From positions 310,001-374,000 of the forward strand of contig NZ_JBGCBZ010000005.1 of NCBI RefSeq assembly GCF_041262585.1: DNA of 64,000 nucleotides. Direction: 5' to 3'. The stretch is from JAOEGB01 sp041262585 (GTDB lineage: Bacteria; Actinomycetota; Actinomycetes; Streptosporangiales; Streptosporangiaceae). A program made the position numbers and the translations under genes. The notes beneath the pieces are model-generated. The model saw nothing but the letters and a program-made list of their open reading frames with translations, was not told the origin of the DNA and ran no database searches. Shown piece after piece: positions 33,300-42,050 of this stretch (its first letter is position 1; each line of letters starts with the position of its first letter).

Positions 33300-33541
33300 C
33301 AAGATCCTCCTCAGCTGGAACGACGCCATCATTGTGGCCGTATTCGACGTAAGCGCACGGTAAGCGGTTCCCTGGCTCTACGTGAGGTAGAGCACAGGAA
33401 TTCGATGGTTTGAGGCTGTGCCGCGCATGGGTAAGGGCTCGGCTACACCCCAATTGTCGTGTGCCGGGGAAGGCGCGCTCTCCCCAGGATCCGCTGCGGG
33501 GTCTGTGCACGACGCTTTCGCCCCCTGAGAAAGAAGGTGAG

Positions 33542-33706
33542 ATGGGCGAGTTCACGACCACGATCGAAACCCGGCTCGACCAGGCCTACAAAGGTCTAGA
33601 GGAGGCCACGTCGAACGGGGACGATTTCCTCGCCGACACCCTCACCGCCGAGATCGAAGACCTGCGGCGCCTCGCAGACGATCACGGCGTGCCGATCCAG
33701 CGTTAA
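33542..33706 (+). CDS. Small conserved-looking protein, 54 aa
   Basis: The start is MGEFTTTIETRLDQAYKGLE and the end is DDHGVPIQR. The whole sequence can form one or two amphipathic helices with regular Glu/Leu spacing and no Cys or transmembrane segment. I do not recognise a family. Support comes from a good ribosome-binding site (GAAGGTGAG before ATG), codon usage matching neighbours and a strong terminator directly after it. It is divergent from the response regulator gene, with about 240 bp of promoter DNA between. Confidence 0.72.
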   Translation: MGEFTTTIETRLDQAYKGLEEATSNGDDFLADTLTAEIEDLRRLADDHGVPIQR

Positions 33707-33717
33707 CGACGACCAGG

Positions 33718-33753
33718 GACGCGGGGGCTCGCCTCAGGGCGGGCCCCCGCGTC
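33718..33753 (+). terminator. Strong hairpin after the 54-aa gene
   Basis: GACGCGGGGGC (33718-33728) pairs with GCCCCCGCGTC (33743-33753), giving an 11-bp perfect stem followed by GTGTTT. It probably terminates the 54-aa gene and the convergent inositol phosphatase. Confidence 0.75.
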
Positions 33754-33789
33754 GTGTTTGCGGCCGATCCCCCGGCGAGAGGCTCATGA

Positions 33790-34611
33790 TCAGTCGTGTT
33801 CGGGGTCGAGGGACACGAGCAGGTCGTGGAGATCCTCGAAGAGCCCGGGGGCCGCGCACACCGCCATCTCGACGCTCGGCGGCCTGCCGTTCAGACCCGC
33901 GATGCGGGCGCCCGCCTCGGCCGCGATGAGCCCTCCGGCGGCGTGGTCCCAGTAGTTGGTGCCGCGCTCGTAGTAGGCGTCCACCCGACCCGAGGCGACC
34001 GAGCAGAGATCGATCGCGCAGGAGCCGCCGCGCCTGATGTCACGGACCCTCGGCAGCACCTGGGACAGCACCTCGGCCTGGACGCGGCGCCGTTCCGCCG
34101 CGTAGCCGAAGCCGGTGGCGACCAGCGCCCGGTCGAGCGGAACCCCGGTGTTGCAGCGCAGCCGCTCTCCGGCAAGCCACGCTCCCCCGCCCTTGGACGC
34201 GGTGAACAGCTCGCCGCGCGGGACGTTGTTCACCACGCCCGCGACGATCTCGCCGTCCACCTCGACGGCGATGCTGACGGCCCAGTCGGGCACGCCGTAC
34301 AGGAAGTTCACCGTGCCGTCGATCGGGTCGACCACCCAGCGGGCGCCTCCCTCGCCGGGCGTGGCGCCGCCCTCCTCGCCCAGGATCGCGTCGTACGGCC
34401 TGGCCTCGGCGATGCGGGTGCGGATCAGCTGCTCGGCGGCCCGGTCGAGGGCGGTCACGACGTCGGTCGGGCTGGACTTGGTCGCCAGGACCTCGGGACG
34501 GGCGGGGCGCTTGGCGAGGAGCATCTGGCCCGCCTCCTCCGCGATGGCCACCGCCAGCTCCAGCAGCCCCGCCCCCTCGGCGTGATCATGCACAAGTTCC
34601 CGATCACCCAT
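33790..34611 (-). CDS. Inositol monophosphatase family protein (SuhB-like)
   Basis: This 273-aa Mg2+/Li+-sensitive phosphatase has the family motifs GEEGGA, WVVDPIDGTVNFLYGVP and WDHAAGGLIAAEAG. The likely substrate is inositol 1-phosphate or a related sugar phosphate. Its position near DUF4193 matches the mycobacterial suhB neighbourhood. The first residues contain Val-His-Asp-His-Ala, encoded by a dispersed repeat (34581-34600), so the true start may be ATG 34611 or GTG 34590; neither has a strong ribosome-binding site. Confidence 0.92.
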   Translation of the reverse strand: MGDRELVHDHAEGAGLLELAVAIAEEAGQMLLAKRPARPEVLATKSSPTDVVTALDRAAEQLIRTRIAEARPYDAILGEEGGATPGEGGARWVVDPIDGTVNFLYGVPDWAVSIAVEVDGEIVAGVVNNVPRGELFTASKGGGAWLAGERLRCNTGVPLDRALVATGFGYAAERRRVQAEVLSQVLPRVRDIRRGGSCAIDLCSVASGRVDAYYERGTNYWDHAAGGLIAAEAGARIAGLNGRPPSVEMAVCAAPGLFEDLHDLLVSLDPEHD

Positions 34612-34800
34612 CCCGACCTGCCCCTTCCCGGTGCGTGATCATGCTCAGGTTCCCGATCCCGGCCGCTGAACAGTGCGGACACCATCCGCGATCAGGCAGT
34701 CGACATATTCCGCACAAATCCACATATTCCCGACTGCATGGTCACGAATGGCATCCTCCCAGATCAACGGTCGTGATCGTGAACCCGTGCATGATCACGC
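34581..34800. repeat. GTGATCATGCAC repeat element, second locus
   Basis: Forward copies lie at 34581-34600 (CGTGATCATGCACAAGTTCC, identical to 9511-9530) and 34634-34650 (CTC for CAC). An inverted copy lies at 34781-34800 (GAACCCGTGCATGATCACGC). The outer copies bound a 220-bp segment with inverted ends that spans the 5' end of the inositol phosphatase gene and the stop codon of the S9 peptidase gene. Confidence 0.7.
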
Positions 34801-36825
34801 CGTGGAGGTGGGCCGGGTCCAGGGGGCGCCGAGCACGTGGTGGGCCAGGAAAGCCAGCACGGTCTCGTACCAGGCCACGGCGTTGCCCGGGTTGAGCACC
34901 CAGTGGTTCTCGTCCGGGAAGTAGAGGAACTTCGACTCCACGCCGGAACGCTGGAGATCCCACCAGAGCCGCAGCCCCTCGCCGATCGGGACGCGGTAGT
35001 CCTTGTCCCCGTGGATCACCAGCATCGGAGTGGTGATCTTGTCCAGCGAGTGATGGGGCGACAGCCGCGTCAGACGGTCGGAGCCAGGCCTGCCGAACTC
35101 CCGCTGCCAGTACATCGAGGCGTCCGTCGTCCCGGCGAACTGGTCCAGGTTCCAGAGCGAGGCGTGGGTCACGATGGCCTTGAACCGGTCGGTGTGGCCG
35201 GCCACCCAGTTGGCCATGTAGCCGCCGAAGGAGCCGCCCATGGCCGCGATCCGCTGGTCGTCGATGTCCGGCCGCTTGAGGCACTCGTCCGTGATCGCCA
35301 TCAGGTCGCCGTGGGTGACCGGCCCCCACTCGCCCCAGCCCCGGTCGATCATCGCCTGGCCGTAGCCGGTCGACAGGCAGGGGTCCGGGAGCAGCACGGC
35401 ATAGCCGTTCTTCGCCATGATCCACGGGTTCCAGCGCCACGACCAGTCGTTCCAGCTGCCCAGCGGCCCCCCGTGGATCCACAGGAGGAACGGCGCGGGG
35501 CTCTCCGCCGACGCCCCGGCGGGCAGGACGAGCCAGCCGCGGATGTCGGTGCCGTCGTCGGCGACCGCGCTCACCTCGGTCAGCGTGCCCGGCAGGTCCA
35601 GAGCGGGCGTGGGCGAGGGCAGGTCGGTGACCGAGCCGTCCGGGGAGATCCGCACCGGCCGCGGCGGCGAGTCGACGGCCCCGCGCAGCGCGTAGACCGA
35701 GCCGTCGGGAGCGGGGCACAGGTCGTTGTAAGCCCCGTCGTCGGAGGTGAGCCTCTCGACGGAGGAGTCGAGGGAGGAGTCGAGGGAGACATCGAGGGAG
35801 ATGCGGAAGACCGGGCGGCGGCCCAGGTGGTCGGCGGCGACGAAGAGCGCCTCCGACGACGGCGCCCACGCGACGGCCACCGGGAGCAGCTCGCCCCCGA
35901 GGGCCCGGCCCTCTCCCGTCGCCAGGTCGACGACCCACAGCTCGGCGGAGGACGACACCTCCTCGGTGGCGTGCCGTTCCCTCGTGCAGGCGACGAACCG
36001 CCCGTCCGGGGAGACCACGACGGGGCCGCCGAAGTCGTGGGACTCCGACGCGGCCAGCGTGCGGCGGGAGCCCGGGCCGGCGGCCACGTCGAAGGCGGCC
36101 AGCTCGTACCGCGACTCGCCGTTCGGGAGCGGGACGCGCCAGGTCGTGATCACCGTGGAGCCGTCCGGTGTGAGGGCGAAGTCGGCGTTGTCCAGGGCCC
36201 TTCCCGGCTCGGGCGTCAGATCCGCGGCGTCGTCGAGCGCGCCCTCCGCGCCCGGCCCGTCACCGTCACCGACGGCGGCGGCGGCGGCGAACAGGCGGGT
36301 CTCCGCCGGACCGAGGTCGTGGTCCCAGTACCGGATCGGGTAGCTCTCGTGCAGGATCGCGCTGATCCCGGCGTCCTTGCGGGCCTTGCGGCGCTCCTCC
36401 TCCGTGGCGGCGTCGCCGGGAAGGACCTGGGCCGCGTAGACGACGGTCCCGCCCGCCGCCCGGACTCCGCCGATCCCGCCGGGCCGCGTCGCGATCCGCC
36501 GGGGCTCGCCGCGCTCGGGCAGCAGCCACAGCGCCGGGACCTCCTCGTCACCGTCCTTGACCGTCGCGTCCGGCCGCCGGGAGACGAACAGCAGCTCGCC
36601 TCCAGGGGCGAACTGCGCCCCCGCCTCGCCCTTCGCCGACCTCGTCAGCCGGTACGGCGTGGCGTCCGGGTCGAGTGGGATCTCCCACAGGGCCGTGCCG
36701 TACGACTTCCCGTCGGGGTTGAGGGACTGGACCACGGACACGAGCCGGGTCCCGTCGGGCGAGAGCCGCAGCGACACCACACGCGGCAGAGCGACGTAAT
36801 CACGGATGTCAGGAAATTGGCTCAC
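34795..36825 (-). CDS. S9 family peptidase (prolyl oligopeptidase/acylaminoacyl type)
   Basis: This 676-aa cytoplasmic serine peptidase has an N-terminal beta-propeller-like region (LPRVVSLRLSPDGTRLV, several DPDA/SPDG strands). It is followed by an alpha/beta-hydrolase with nucleophile motif AAMGGSFGGYMANWVAGH (Ser near 530), Asp in IHGDKDYRVP and His in DENHWVLNPG. It cleaves short peptides. GTG 36825 (MSQFPDIRDYVALPR) follows TAGGTT by 7 nt; the open frame continues to 39108 but that extension lies antisense to hemH and is not coding. The stop codon sits in a dispersed repeat. It is divergent from hemH. Confidence 0.94.
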   Translation of the reverse strand: MSQFPDIRDYVALPRVVSLRLSPDGTRLVSVVQSLNPDGKSYGTALWEIPLDPDATPYRLTRSAKGEAGAQFAPGGELLFVSRRPDATVKDGDEEVPALWLLPERGEPRRIATRPGGIGGVRAAGGTVVYAAQVLPGDAATEEERRKARKDAGISAILHESYPIRYWDHDLGPAETRLFAAAAAVGDGDGPGAEGALDDAADLTPEPGRALDNADFALTPDGSTVITTWRVPLPNGESRYELAAFDVAAGPGSRRTLAASESHDFGGPVVVSPDGRFVACTRERHATEEVSSSAELWVVDLATGEGRALGGELLPVAVAWAPSSEALFVAADHLGRRPVFRISLDVSLDSSLDSSVERLTSDDGAYNDLCPAPDGSVYALRGAVDSPPRPVRISPDGSVTDLPSPTPALDLPGTLTEVSAVADDGTDIRGWLVLPAGASAESPAPFLLWIHGGPLGSWNDWSWRWNPWIMAKNGYAVLLPDPCLSTGYGQAMIDRGWGEWGPVTHGDLMAITDECLKRPDIDDQRIAAMGGSFGGYMANWVAGHTDRFKAIVTHASLWNLDQFAGTTDASMYWQREFGRPGSDRLTRLSPHHSLDKITTPMLVIHGDKDYRVPIGEGLRLWWDLQRSGVESKFLYFPDENHWVLNPGNAVAWYETVLAFLAHHVLGAPWTRPTSTA

Positions 36826-36832
36826 CCGATCG

Positions 36833-36838
36833 AACCTA
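36833..36838 (-). promoter_or_regulatory. -10 element TAGGTT of the S9 peptidase
   Basis: TAGGTT lies 7 nt upstream of GTG 36825 on the minus strand, consistent with a leaderless transcript. Confidence 0.45.
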
Positions 36839-36902
36839 CCCGGATCTCCGGGCCGTCCCCAACGCTTTACGCCTCCCGCGTAGGACCGGCCCCCGCCGCG
36901 CG

Positions 36903-36908
36903 TAGGGT
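36903..36908 (+). promoter_or_regulatory. -10 element TAGGGT of hemH
   Basis: TAGGGT lies 7 nt upstream of ATG 36916. With the divergent element at 36833-36838, both genes appear to be leaderless and share a 90-bp intergenic region. Confidence 0.5.
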
Positions 36909-36915
36909 GTGGGTC

Positions 36916-37908
36916 ATGGGGAGCACCAACGCCTACGACGCGCTGCTCGTCGTCTCGTTCGGGGGGCCGGAGAAGCCCGAGGACGTCATGCCGTTCCTGG
37001 AGAATGTGGTCCGCGGGCGCGGGGTGCCGCGTGAGCGGCTGCTCGAGGTCGAGGCGCACTACCAGGGCTTCGGCGGAGTCAGCCCGATCAACCGGCAGTG
37101 CCGCGACCTGATCGACGCGCTCGACGTGGACCTGCCCGTCTACTGGGGCAACCGGAACTGGCATCCGTTCCTGGAGGACACCGTCCGTCAGATGGCCGCC
37201 GACGGGGTCCGGAAGGCGGCGGCGTTCGTAACGGCGGCCTACAGCTCCTACTCCAGCTGCCGTCAGTACCTCGACGACATCGCGCGGGCGCGGGCGAGCG
37301 TCCCGGGCGCCCCGGAGATCGTCAAGCTCCGCCACTACTTCGACCACCCGGGCTTCATCGCGGCGATGGCCGACCACACCCGCGAGGCGCTGGACCGGCT
37401 TCCGGAGGCCGAGCGGGAGGGCGCGCGCCTCGTCTTCACGGCGCACAGCATCCCCGTCTCCATGGCCCGTACGGCCGGGCCGTCCGGCGGGGCGTACGAG
37501 GCCCAACTCCGGAGGGCCGCCGCGCTCGTCACCGAACAGGTGAGTACGCCGGGGGACACAGCGCGGCCGTGGGACCTGGTCTGGCAGAGCCGCAGCGGCC
37601 CGCCGCACATCCCGTGGCTGGAGCCCGACGTCTCGGACCATCTGGAGGCGCTGCACGCCGAGGGCGTCCGGGCGGCCGTGCTCGTGCCCATCGGGTTCGT
37701 CTCCGACCACATGGAGGTCGTCTACGACCTCGACGTGGAGGCGGCGGCCACGGCGGACAAGCTCGGGATGGCGCTCACCAGGGCGGCCACGGCGGGCACG
37801 CATCCGAGGTTCGTGTCCATGGTGAGCGAGCTGCTCGCCGAGCCGGAGCCCGCCCCCTGCGCCGCCACCTGCTGCCCGGCCCCCGTCAGGCGACCGGCGG
37901 CCTCGTAG
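36916..37908 (+). CDS. hemH: Ferrochelatase (probably coproporphyrin III type)
   Basis: This 330-aa enzyme inserts Fe2+ into porphyrin; in actinobacteria the substrate is usually coproporphyrin III. Motifs: LLVVSFGGPEKPEDVMPFLE at the N-terminus, GFGGVSPINRQ, the catalytic-His segment VFTAHSIPVSM, and GFVSDHMEVVYDLD with the conserved Glu. C115 together with C315, C319 and C320 (tail PCAATCCPAP) match the one-plus-three layout of [2Fe-2S]-binding actinobacterial ferrochelatases. The start is ATG 36916 behind a TAGGGT element. Confidence 0.95.
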   Translation: MGSTNAYDALLVVSFGGPEKPEDVMPFLENVVRGRGVPRERLLEVEAHYQGFGGVSPINRQCRDLIDALDVDLPVYWGNRNWHPFLEDTVRQMAADGVRKAAAFVTAAYSSYSSCRQYLDDIARARASVPGAPEIVKLRHYFDHPGFIAAMADHTREALDRLPEAEREGARLVFTAHSIPVSMARTAGPSGGAYEAQLRRAAALVTEQVSTPGDTARPWDLVWQSRSGPPHIPWLEPDVSDHLEALHAEGVRAAVLVPIGFVSDHMEVVYDLDVEAAATADKLGMALTRAATAGTHPRFVSMVSELLAEPEPAPCAATCCPAPVRRPAAS

Positions 37909-37940
37909 GCGCACGCCCGGGGCCGTACGCGCTGTCAGGA

Positions 37941-37989
37941 GGCCCAGGAGGGCCCAGGAGGGCCCGGGAGTCCCAGGAGGGCTCAGGAG
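37941..37989. repeat. Short tandem repeat, GGCCCAGGAG-type units
   Basis: Five units of about 10 bp (two exact GGCCCAGGAG, then GGCCCGGGAG, TCCCAGGAG, GGCTCAGGAG) occupy the gap between hemH and the lytic transglycosylase and run into the latter's stop codon. Confidence 0.6.
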
Positions 37990-39200
37990 TACGTGCGGGC
38001 GTACGCGGTGGCCAGGGACAGGACCCGGTTCACGTAGGCCCAGGAGTGGTTGTAGAACCACACCGACTTCCTGAGCTTCTCGCCGCCGAGCCCCGCGCCG
38101 TTCGCGCACAGATACTTGGCGGCGGCCGGGACGGCGTCGTAGGCGCTCCAGATGTCGGCCTGGCCGTCCCCGTCGCCGTCGACCCCGTAGGACTTCCAGG
38201 TGCTCGGCATGAACTGCATGGGTCCGAGCGCTCCCGCCGACGACGGCCCGTTGTTGCGCCCGTGGCCGCTCTCCACCTGCCCGATGGCGGCGAGCACGGT
38301 CCAGGACAGGCCGGGGCAGAGGGTCGCGGCACGCTGGTAGAGCTCCAGGTAGCTCTCGGGCCGTCCGACGAGCGCCTGCCGCGCCGCCGGCGGAGGCTTG
38401 GGGTCGGCACGGGTCGGGCCCACGGTCACCACCTGGGCCTTGGGGCCGAGCAGGCGTTCGACGCGGTGCTCGTCGAGCTTGCCGGAGTCGCCGTGGACCA
38501 GGACGACCACCCCGGAGGCGAAGCCGAGCCGCCGCCCGAGGTCCTTGCTGATCAGGCCATCCACTCCGGGAAGCCCCAGCGACGCCGAGGCCGCCACCCG
38601 CAGTCGCGGGCCGCCGTCGAGCTGGTATTCGGCGCCCAGGACCATGCCCAGCCGCTTGATCGTCGCGCCGTCGGCCACGAACTCGTTCCGGGCCAGGGCG
38701 CTCCACACCTCGGGGTGCTCCGCCACCGGCCTGGGGGTCCACGACCGGAACTGGGCGGGATCGACGGCGAGCAACTGCAGGCCGTTGCCGGAGATGCGCA
38801 CCGTGCCGCCATCGGTGGCCGCCACCTTCTGCACGTGGCGGAGAGCGGCGATCTTCCGCAGCGTCCTGGACGAAACCGGGGACGGCGAGATCGCCATGAG
38901 CCGTGGCGGGGTGACCTGGACGCCGGGGCCGCCGATTACCGGCGAGTTCGACGGCAGCGTGGGATCCGGCACGAGCGCCGCGGCCGGGCCCTGACCGGCC
39001 GTGTCCCCCTCGCCTGTGTCCTCCTTGCCCGTGTCCCCCGCGCCCGTGTCTCCCTCGCCTATGGAGACGCCGGGCGTTCCAGCGCCGTCCAGGATCAAGA
39101 AGGCGCATCCCGATGCGATGACGACCGTGATCACCGCCGCGAGCCCGGCCACGAGGGTGCGAAGGGTCGTGAACCGGGGAACAGGGCGCACAGGGCTCAC
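37983..39200 (-). CDS. Exported lytic murein transglycosylase (SLT domain)
   Basis: This 405-aa envelope protein has an N-terminal hydrophobic segment (LVAGLAAVITVVIASGCAFL) ending in a lipobox-like ASGC, so it is either a lipoprotein or membrane-anchored. Next come an Asp/Gly/Thr repeat linker (GDTGAGDTGKEDTGEGDT), a domain of about 200 residues without a clear assignment, and a C-terminal transglycosylase domain: AAIGQVESGHGRNN with the catalytic Glu, GALGPMQFMPSTWKSYG, and a calcium-like DGDGDGQAD loop. It cuts peptidoglycan. GTG 39200 has GAAGGG six bases upstream. Confidence 0.93.
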   Translation of the reverse strand: MSPVRPVPRFTTLRTLVAGLAAVITVVIASGCAFLILDGAGTPGVSIGEGDTGAGDTGKEDTGEGDTAGQGPAAALVPDPTLPSNSPVIGGPGVQVTPPRLMAISPSPVSSRTLRKIAALRHVQKVAATDGGTVRISGNGLQLLAVDPAQFRSWTPRPVAEHPEVWSALARNEFVADGATIKRLGMVLGAEYQLDGGPRLRVAASASLGLPGVDGLISKDLGRRLGFASGVVVLVHGDSGKLDEHRVERLLGPKAQVVTVGPTRADPKPPPAARQALVGRPESYLELYQRAATLCPGLSWTVLAAIGQVESGHGRNNGPSSAGALGPMQFMPSTWKSYGVDGDGDGQADIWSAYDAVPAAAKYLCANGAGLGGEKLRKSVWFYNHSWAYVNRVLSLATAYARTYS

Positions 39201-39240
39201 GTTAAACCCTTCATCCCAGAGACGTAAAAATCACTTGCCA

Positions 39241-39262
39241 CCTGACGGGCCAGTGCGTCAGG
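39241..39262. terminator. Hairpin upstream of the transglycosylase and MFS genes
   Basis: CCTGACG and CGTCAGG form a 7-bp stem with an 8-nt loop, followed by GTAAAAAG. It lies between two divergent genes, so it is not a normal terminator position and may be a regulatory dyad. Confidence 0.3.
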
Positions 39263-39424
39263 GTAAAAAGTACGTCAAGGTCCAAATAGGATAAAACACC
39301 GTCCGCGTGCCGTGGGTGCGATCACCCGCGGCCGCCCGCCACTCCAGATGGCGCGCCCGGACGCACGGCGACCTCACCTCCGCGTGAGCTCGCCGCACGA
39401 GGCAGTGCCGAAGGGGAATGCGAC

Positions 39425-40615
39425 ATGGTCGGGCCGTACCGAGGGCTGTTCGGCACGCCTGGAGTCAAGGGCTTCGTGATCGCGGGGTTCATCGGGCGGA
39501 TCCCCATGTCGATGCTCGGCATCGGCATCGTCCTGCTCATCTCGGCACTCACCGGCTCGTACGCCACCGCCGGCGCGGTGGCCGCGACGGTGTCGCTCGC
39601 CTACGCCGTCGCCGCTCCCCTCTCCGGCCGGCTCGTGGACAGGTTCGGCCAGGCGAGGGTGCTGGTCCCCTTCGTCCTCCTCCACGGGGCCGCGCTCGCC
39701 GGGCTGATGCTGTGCGCCCATGGCAAGGCTCCCACCTGGACGCTCTACGCCACCGGCGTGGCCGTCGGCGGCACCGCCACCTCCCTCGGCTCGATGGTCC
39801 GGGCCCGCTGGTCGCACGTGCTCGACGACTCCGCCAAGCTGCACACCGCCTTCTCCTTCGAGTCGGTGGCCGACGAGGTCATCTTCGTGGGCGGCCCGGC
39901 GTTCATGACGGCCCTCGCGACCACGGTCAGCGTGTACTCGGGACTCATCGTGGCGCTCGCGCTGACCGTGGCCGGCACGCTCGTGTTCGCCGCCCTCAGG
40001 GGGACCGAACCGCCCGTCGTGCGGCACCGTGGAGACGCCGGGTCGCCGATCGCGATCCCGGGGGTGGCGCTGCTGTCGGCCGTCTTCCTCGCCATGGGGT
40101 CGGTGTTCGGCTCGGTGGACATCATCACCGTCGCCTTCGCCGAGGAACACGGGAACAAGGCCGCGGCCGGGCTCATGCTCGCCTCGGTCGCGAGCGGCAG
40201 CATGCTCTCCGGCCTGTGGTACGGCTCGCGCAACTGGAAGCTCAGCCTCCGCGGCCGGTTCGTGAGGGGGCTGTCGGTGTTCACCCTGGGGCTGACGCCG
40301 GTGCTGCTGATGGACGACATCCGGGCCATGTCCGTCGCGCTGTTCTTCGCCGGGCTGGCCATCTCGCCCACCCTCATCACCGGTTTCTCGCTCATCGAGC
40401 GGCTGGTCCCGGCCGCGCGGCTCACCGAGGGCATGTCGTGGATCTCGACGTCCATCGGGTTCGGGGTGGCCGTCGGCGCCTGGGCGGGCGGCCGGCTGAC
40501 CGACCTCTACGGCGCTTCCAACGCGTACGGCTTCTCCTACGCCTGCGCGCTCGTGGCGGTGGCGGTGGGCGTGACCGGGTCCGCGCTCATGCGGGTGGAG
40601 CGGCGCACCTCCTGA
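39425..40615 (+). CDS. MFS transporter
   Basis: This 396-aa major facilitator protein has about 12 helices. The motif-A-like loop GRLVDRFGQARVLVPF lies after helix 2, and RWSHVLDDSAKLHTAFSFES, with charged residues typical of small-molecule exporters, lies in the middle. No substrate is implied by neighbours. AAGGGG upstream of ATG 39425 is the ribosome-binding site. The end of this gene is 78 bp from the next one on the same strand. Confidence 0.92.
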   Translation: MVGPYRGLFGTPGVKGFVIAGFIGRIPMSMLGIGIVLLISALTGSYATAGAVAATVSLAYAVAAPLSGRLVDRFGQARVLVPFVLLHGAALAGLMLCAHGKAPTWTLYATGVAVGGTATSLGSMVRARWSHVLDDSAKLHTAFSFESVADEVIFVGGPAFMTALATTVSVYSGLIVALALTVAGTLVFAALRGTEPPVVRHRGDAGSPIAIPGVALLSAVFLAMGSVFGSVDIITVAFAEEHGNKAAAGLMLASVASGSMLSGLWYGSRNWKLSLRGRFVRGLSVFTLGLTPVLLMDDIRAMSVALFFAGLAISPTLITGFSLIERLVPAARLTEGMSWISTSIGFGVAVGAWAGGRLTDLYGASNAYGFSYACALVAVAVGVTGSALMRVERRTS

Positions 40616-40693
40616 CCCATAGGCAGCCACCAGCTTTATGAGTAGTGTTCATGTTCCTGGCGGGCCCGGGCAGGCCGCCGGGCAAGGAGGAAC

Positions 40694-42001
40694 ATGGACG
40701 CCTTCGTCAACTGGGCGCGGAACCAGTCGATCACGCCCTCGGAGGTCCGTACGCCCGCATCGGCGGACGAGGTGGCGCGGGCCGTGCGGGACGCGTCGAG
40801 CAGCGGCCGCCGGGTCCGCATGCCGGGCACCGGGCACTCGTTCACGGGCGTGGCCCTCACCGACGGCATCCTGCTGCGGCCCACGGCCCTGACCGGCATC
40901 CTCGGCGGGGGCGACGGGTGGGTCAAGGTCGCCGCGGGCACCCCGCTCCGCGCCCTCAACGAGGAGCTGGACCGGCGCGGCCTCGCCCTGGCCAACATGG
41001 GCGACATCACCGCCCAGACCGTCGCGGGGGCCATCCAGACCGGCACCCACGGCACCGGCCGGGAGATCGGCGGCCTGGCCGACCAGGTCGTCGAGATGGA
41101 CATCGTCCTCGCCGACGGCACGCTCGCGACCGTGCGCGACGGCGACCTGTTCGACGCGGCCCGGGTCGGCCTGGGGGCGCTCGGCATCCTCACCGCGGTG
41201 ACGTTCCGGGTCGAGCCCGCCTTCCTCCTCCGCAGCCGCCGCGAACCGCTGCCGTTCAGCGGCATCCTGGAGTCGCTCGACGAGCTGACCGAGGCCAACG
41301 AGCATCTTGACTTCTTCTGGCTGCCGCACACCGACACGTGCCTGGTCAAGCGGAACAACCGCTCCCCCGGCCCGGCCCGCCCTCCGGGAGCCTTCAAGCA
41401 CTGGCTGGACAACGTGTTCCTGGAGAACACGCTCTTCGGTGCCGTGTGCGCGGTGGGCGCCCGCTTCCCCGGCGCCATTCCCCGGATCAACGCGATCTCG
41501 GCGAGCGTGCTGAGCGCGTCGGAGTTCGCCGACCGCTCGTACAAGGTCTTCACGTCCGTGCGCGAGGTCCGGTTCCTGGAGATGGAGTACGCCATACCGC
41601 GCCACCATCTCGCCCAGGCGCTGAGGGAGACGCGCGACCTCATCGAGAGGGCCGGGTGGAAGATCACCTTCCCGGTCGAGGTCAGGGTGACGCCGCCGTC
41701 CGACGCCTGGCTCTCCACCGCGTACGGCAGGCCGTCGGCGTACGTCGCCTGCCACATCTACCGGCCGACGCCGAACGACGCCTACTTCGAGGGCGTCGAG
41801 GAGATCATGACGAGGCTCCAGGGCCGGCCGCACTGGGGCAAGCTGCACACCCGCGACGCGGCCTACCTCCGCACGGTCTACCCGAAGTTCGCCGACTTCG
41901 TGGCGCTGCGCGACAAGCTCGACCCGCAGGGCCTTTTCACCAACGACTACCTGAACCGGGCCCTCGGCACGCCGCCGGATGCGCCCGAGCAAAGCGCATG
42001 A
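40694..42001 (+). CDS. FAD-dependent D-arabinono-1,4-lactone oxidase family protein
   Basis: This 435-aa VAO-type flavoprotein oxidises sugar lactones or alditols. The N-terminal FAD-binding domain shows PGTGHSFTGVALTDG, the nucleotide loop TQ/AGAIQTGTHGTGREI and LGALGILTAVTFRVEP. The C-terminal ALO domain carries RPHWGKLH and KLDPQGLFTNDYLNR. In mycobacteria and Streptomyces such enzymes are L-gulonolactone or alditol oxidases. The stop codon lies in a GCATGATCAC sequence that resembles the dispersed repeat. Confidence 0.93.
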   Translation: MDAFVNWARNQSITPSEVRTPASADEVARAVRDASSSGRRVRMPGTGHSFTGVALTDGILLRPTALTGILGGGDGWVKVAAGTPLRALNEELDRRGLALANMGDITAQTVAGAIQTGTHGTGREIGGLADQVVEMDIVLADGTLATVRDGDLFDAARVGLGALGILTAVTFRVEPAFLLRSRREPLPFSGILESLDELTEANEHLDFFWLPHTDTCLVKRNNRSPGPARPPGAFKHWLDNVFLENTLFGAVCAVGARFPGAIPRINAISASVLSASEFADRSYKVFTSVREVRFLEMEYAIPRHHLAQALRETRDLIERAGWKITFPVEVRVTPPSDAWLSTAYGRPSAYVACHIYRPTPNDAYFEGVEEIMTRLQGRPHWGKLHTRDAAYLRTVYPKFADFVALRDKLDPQGLFTNDYLNRALGTPPDAPEQSA

Positions 42002-42050
42002 TCACCGAGGGTTCCGGCCAGGCCTGATCAGGAATCCGCGCATGATCACG
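41997..42050. repeat. GCATGATCAC repeat pair, third locus
   Basis: GCATGATCAC occurs at 41997-42006 (covering the oxidase stop codon) and 42041-42050 (as GGAATCCGCGCATGATCACG from 42031). These are variant copies of the element at 9511-9758 and 34581-34800. Confidence 0.5.

Noticed and set aside
36826..39108. In-frame upstream extension of the S9 peptidase (would give 1437 aa)
   Set aside because: The extension is antisense to the intact hemH and runs through the transglycosylase gene in a non-family frame. GTG 36825 with its -10 element is the natural start.
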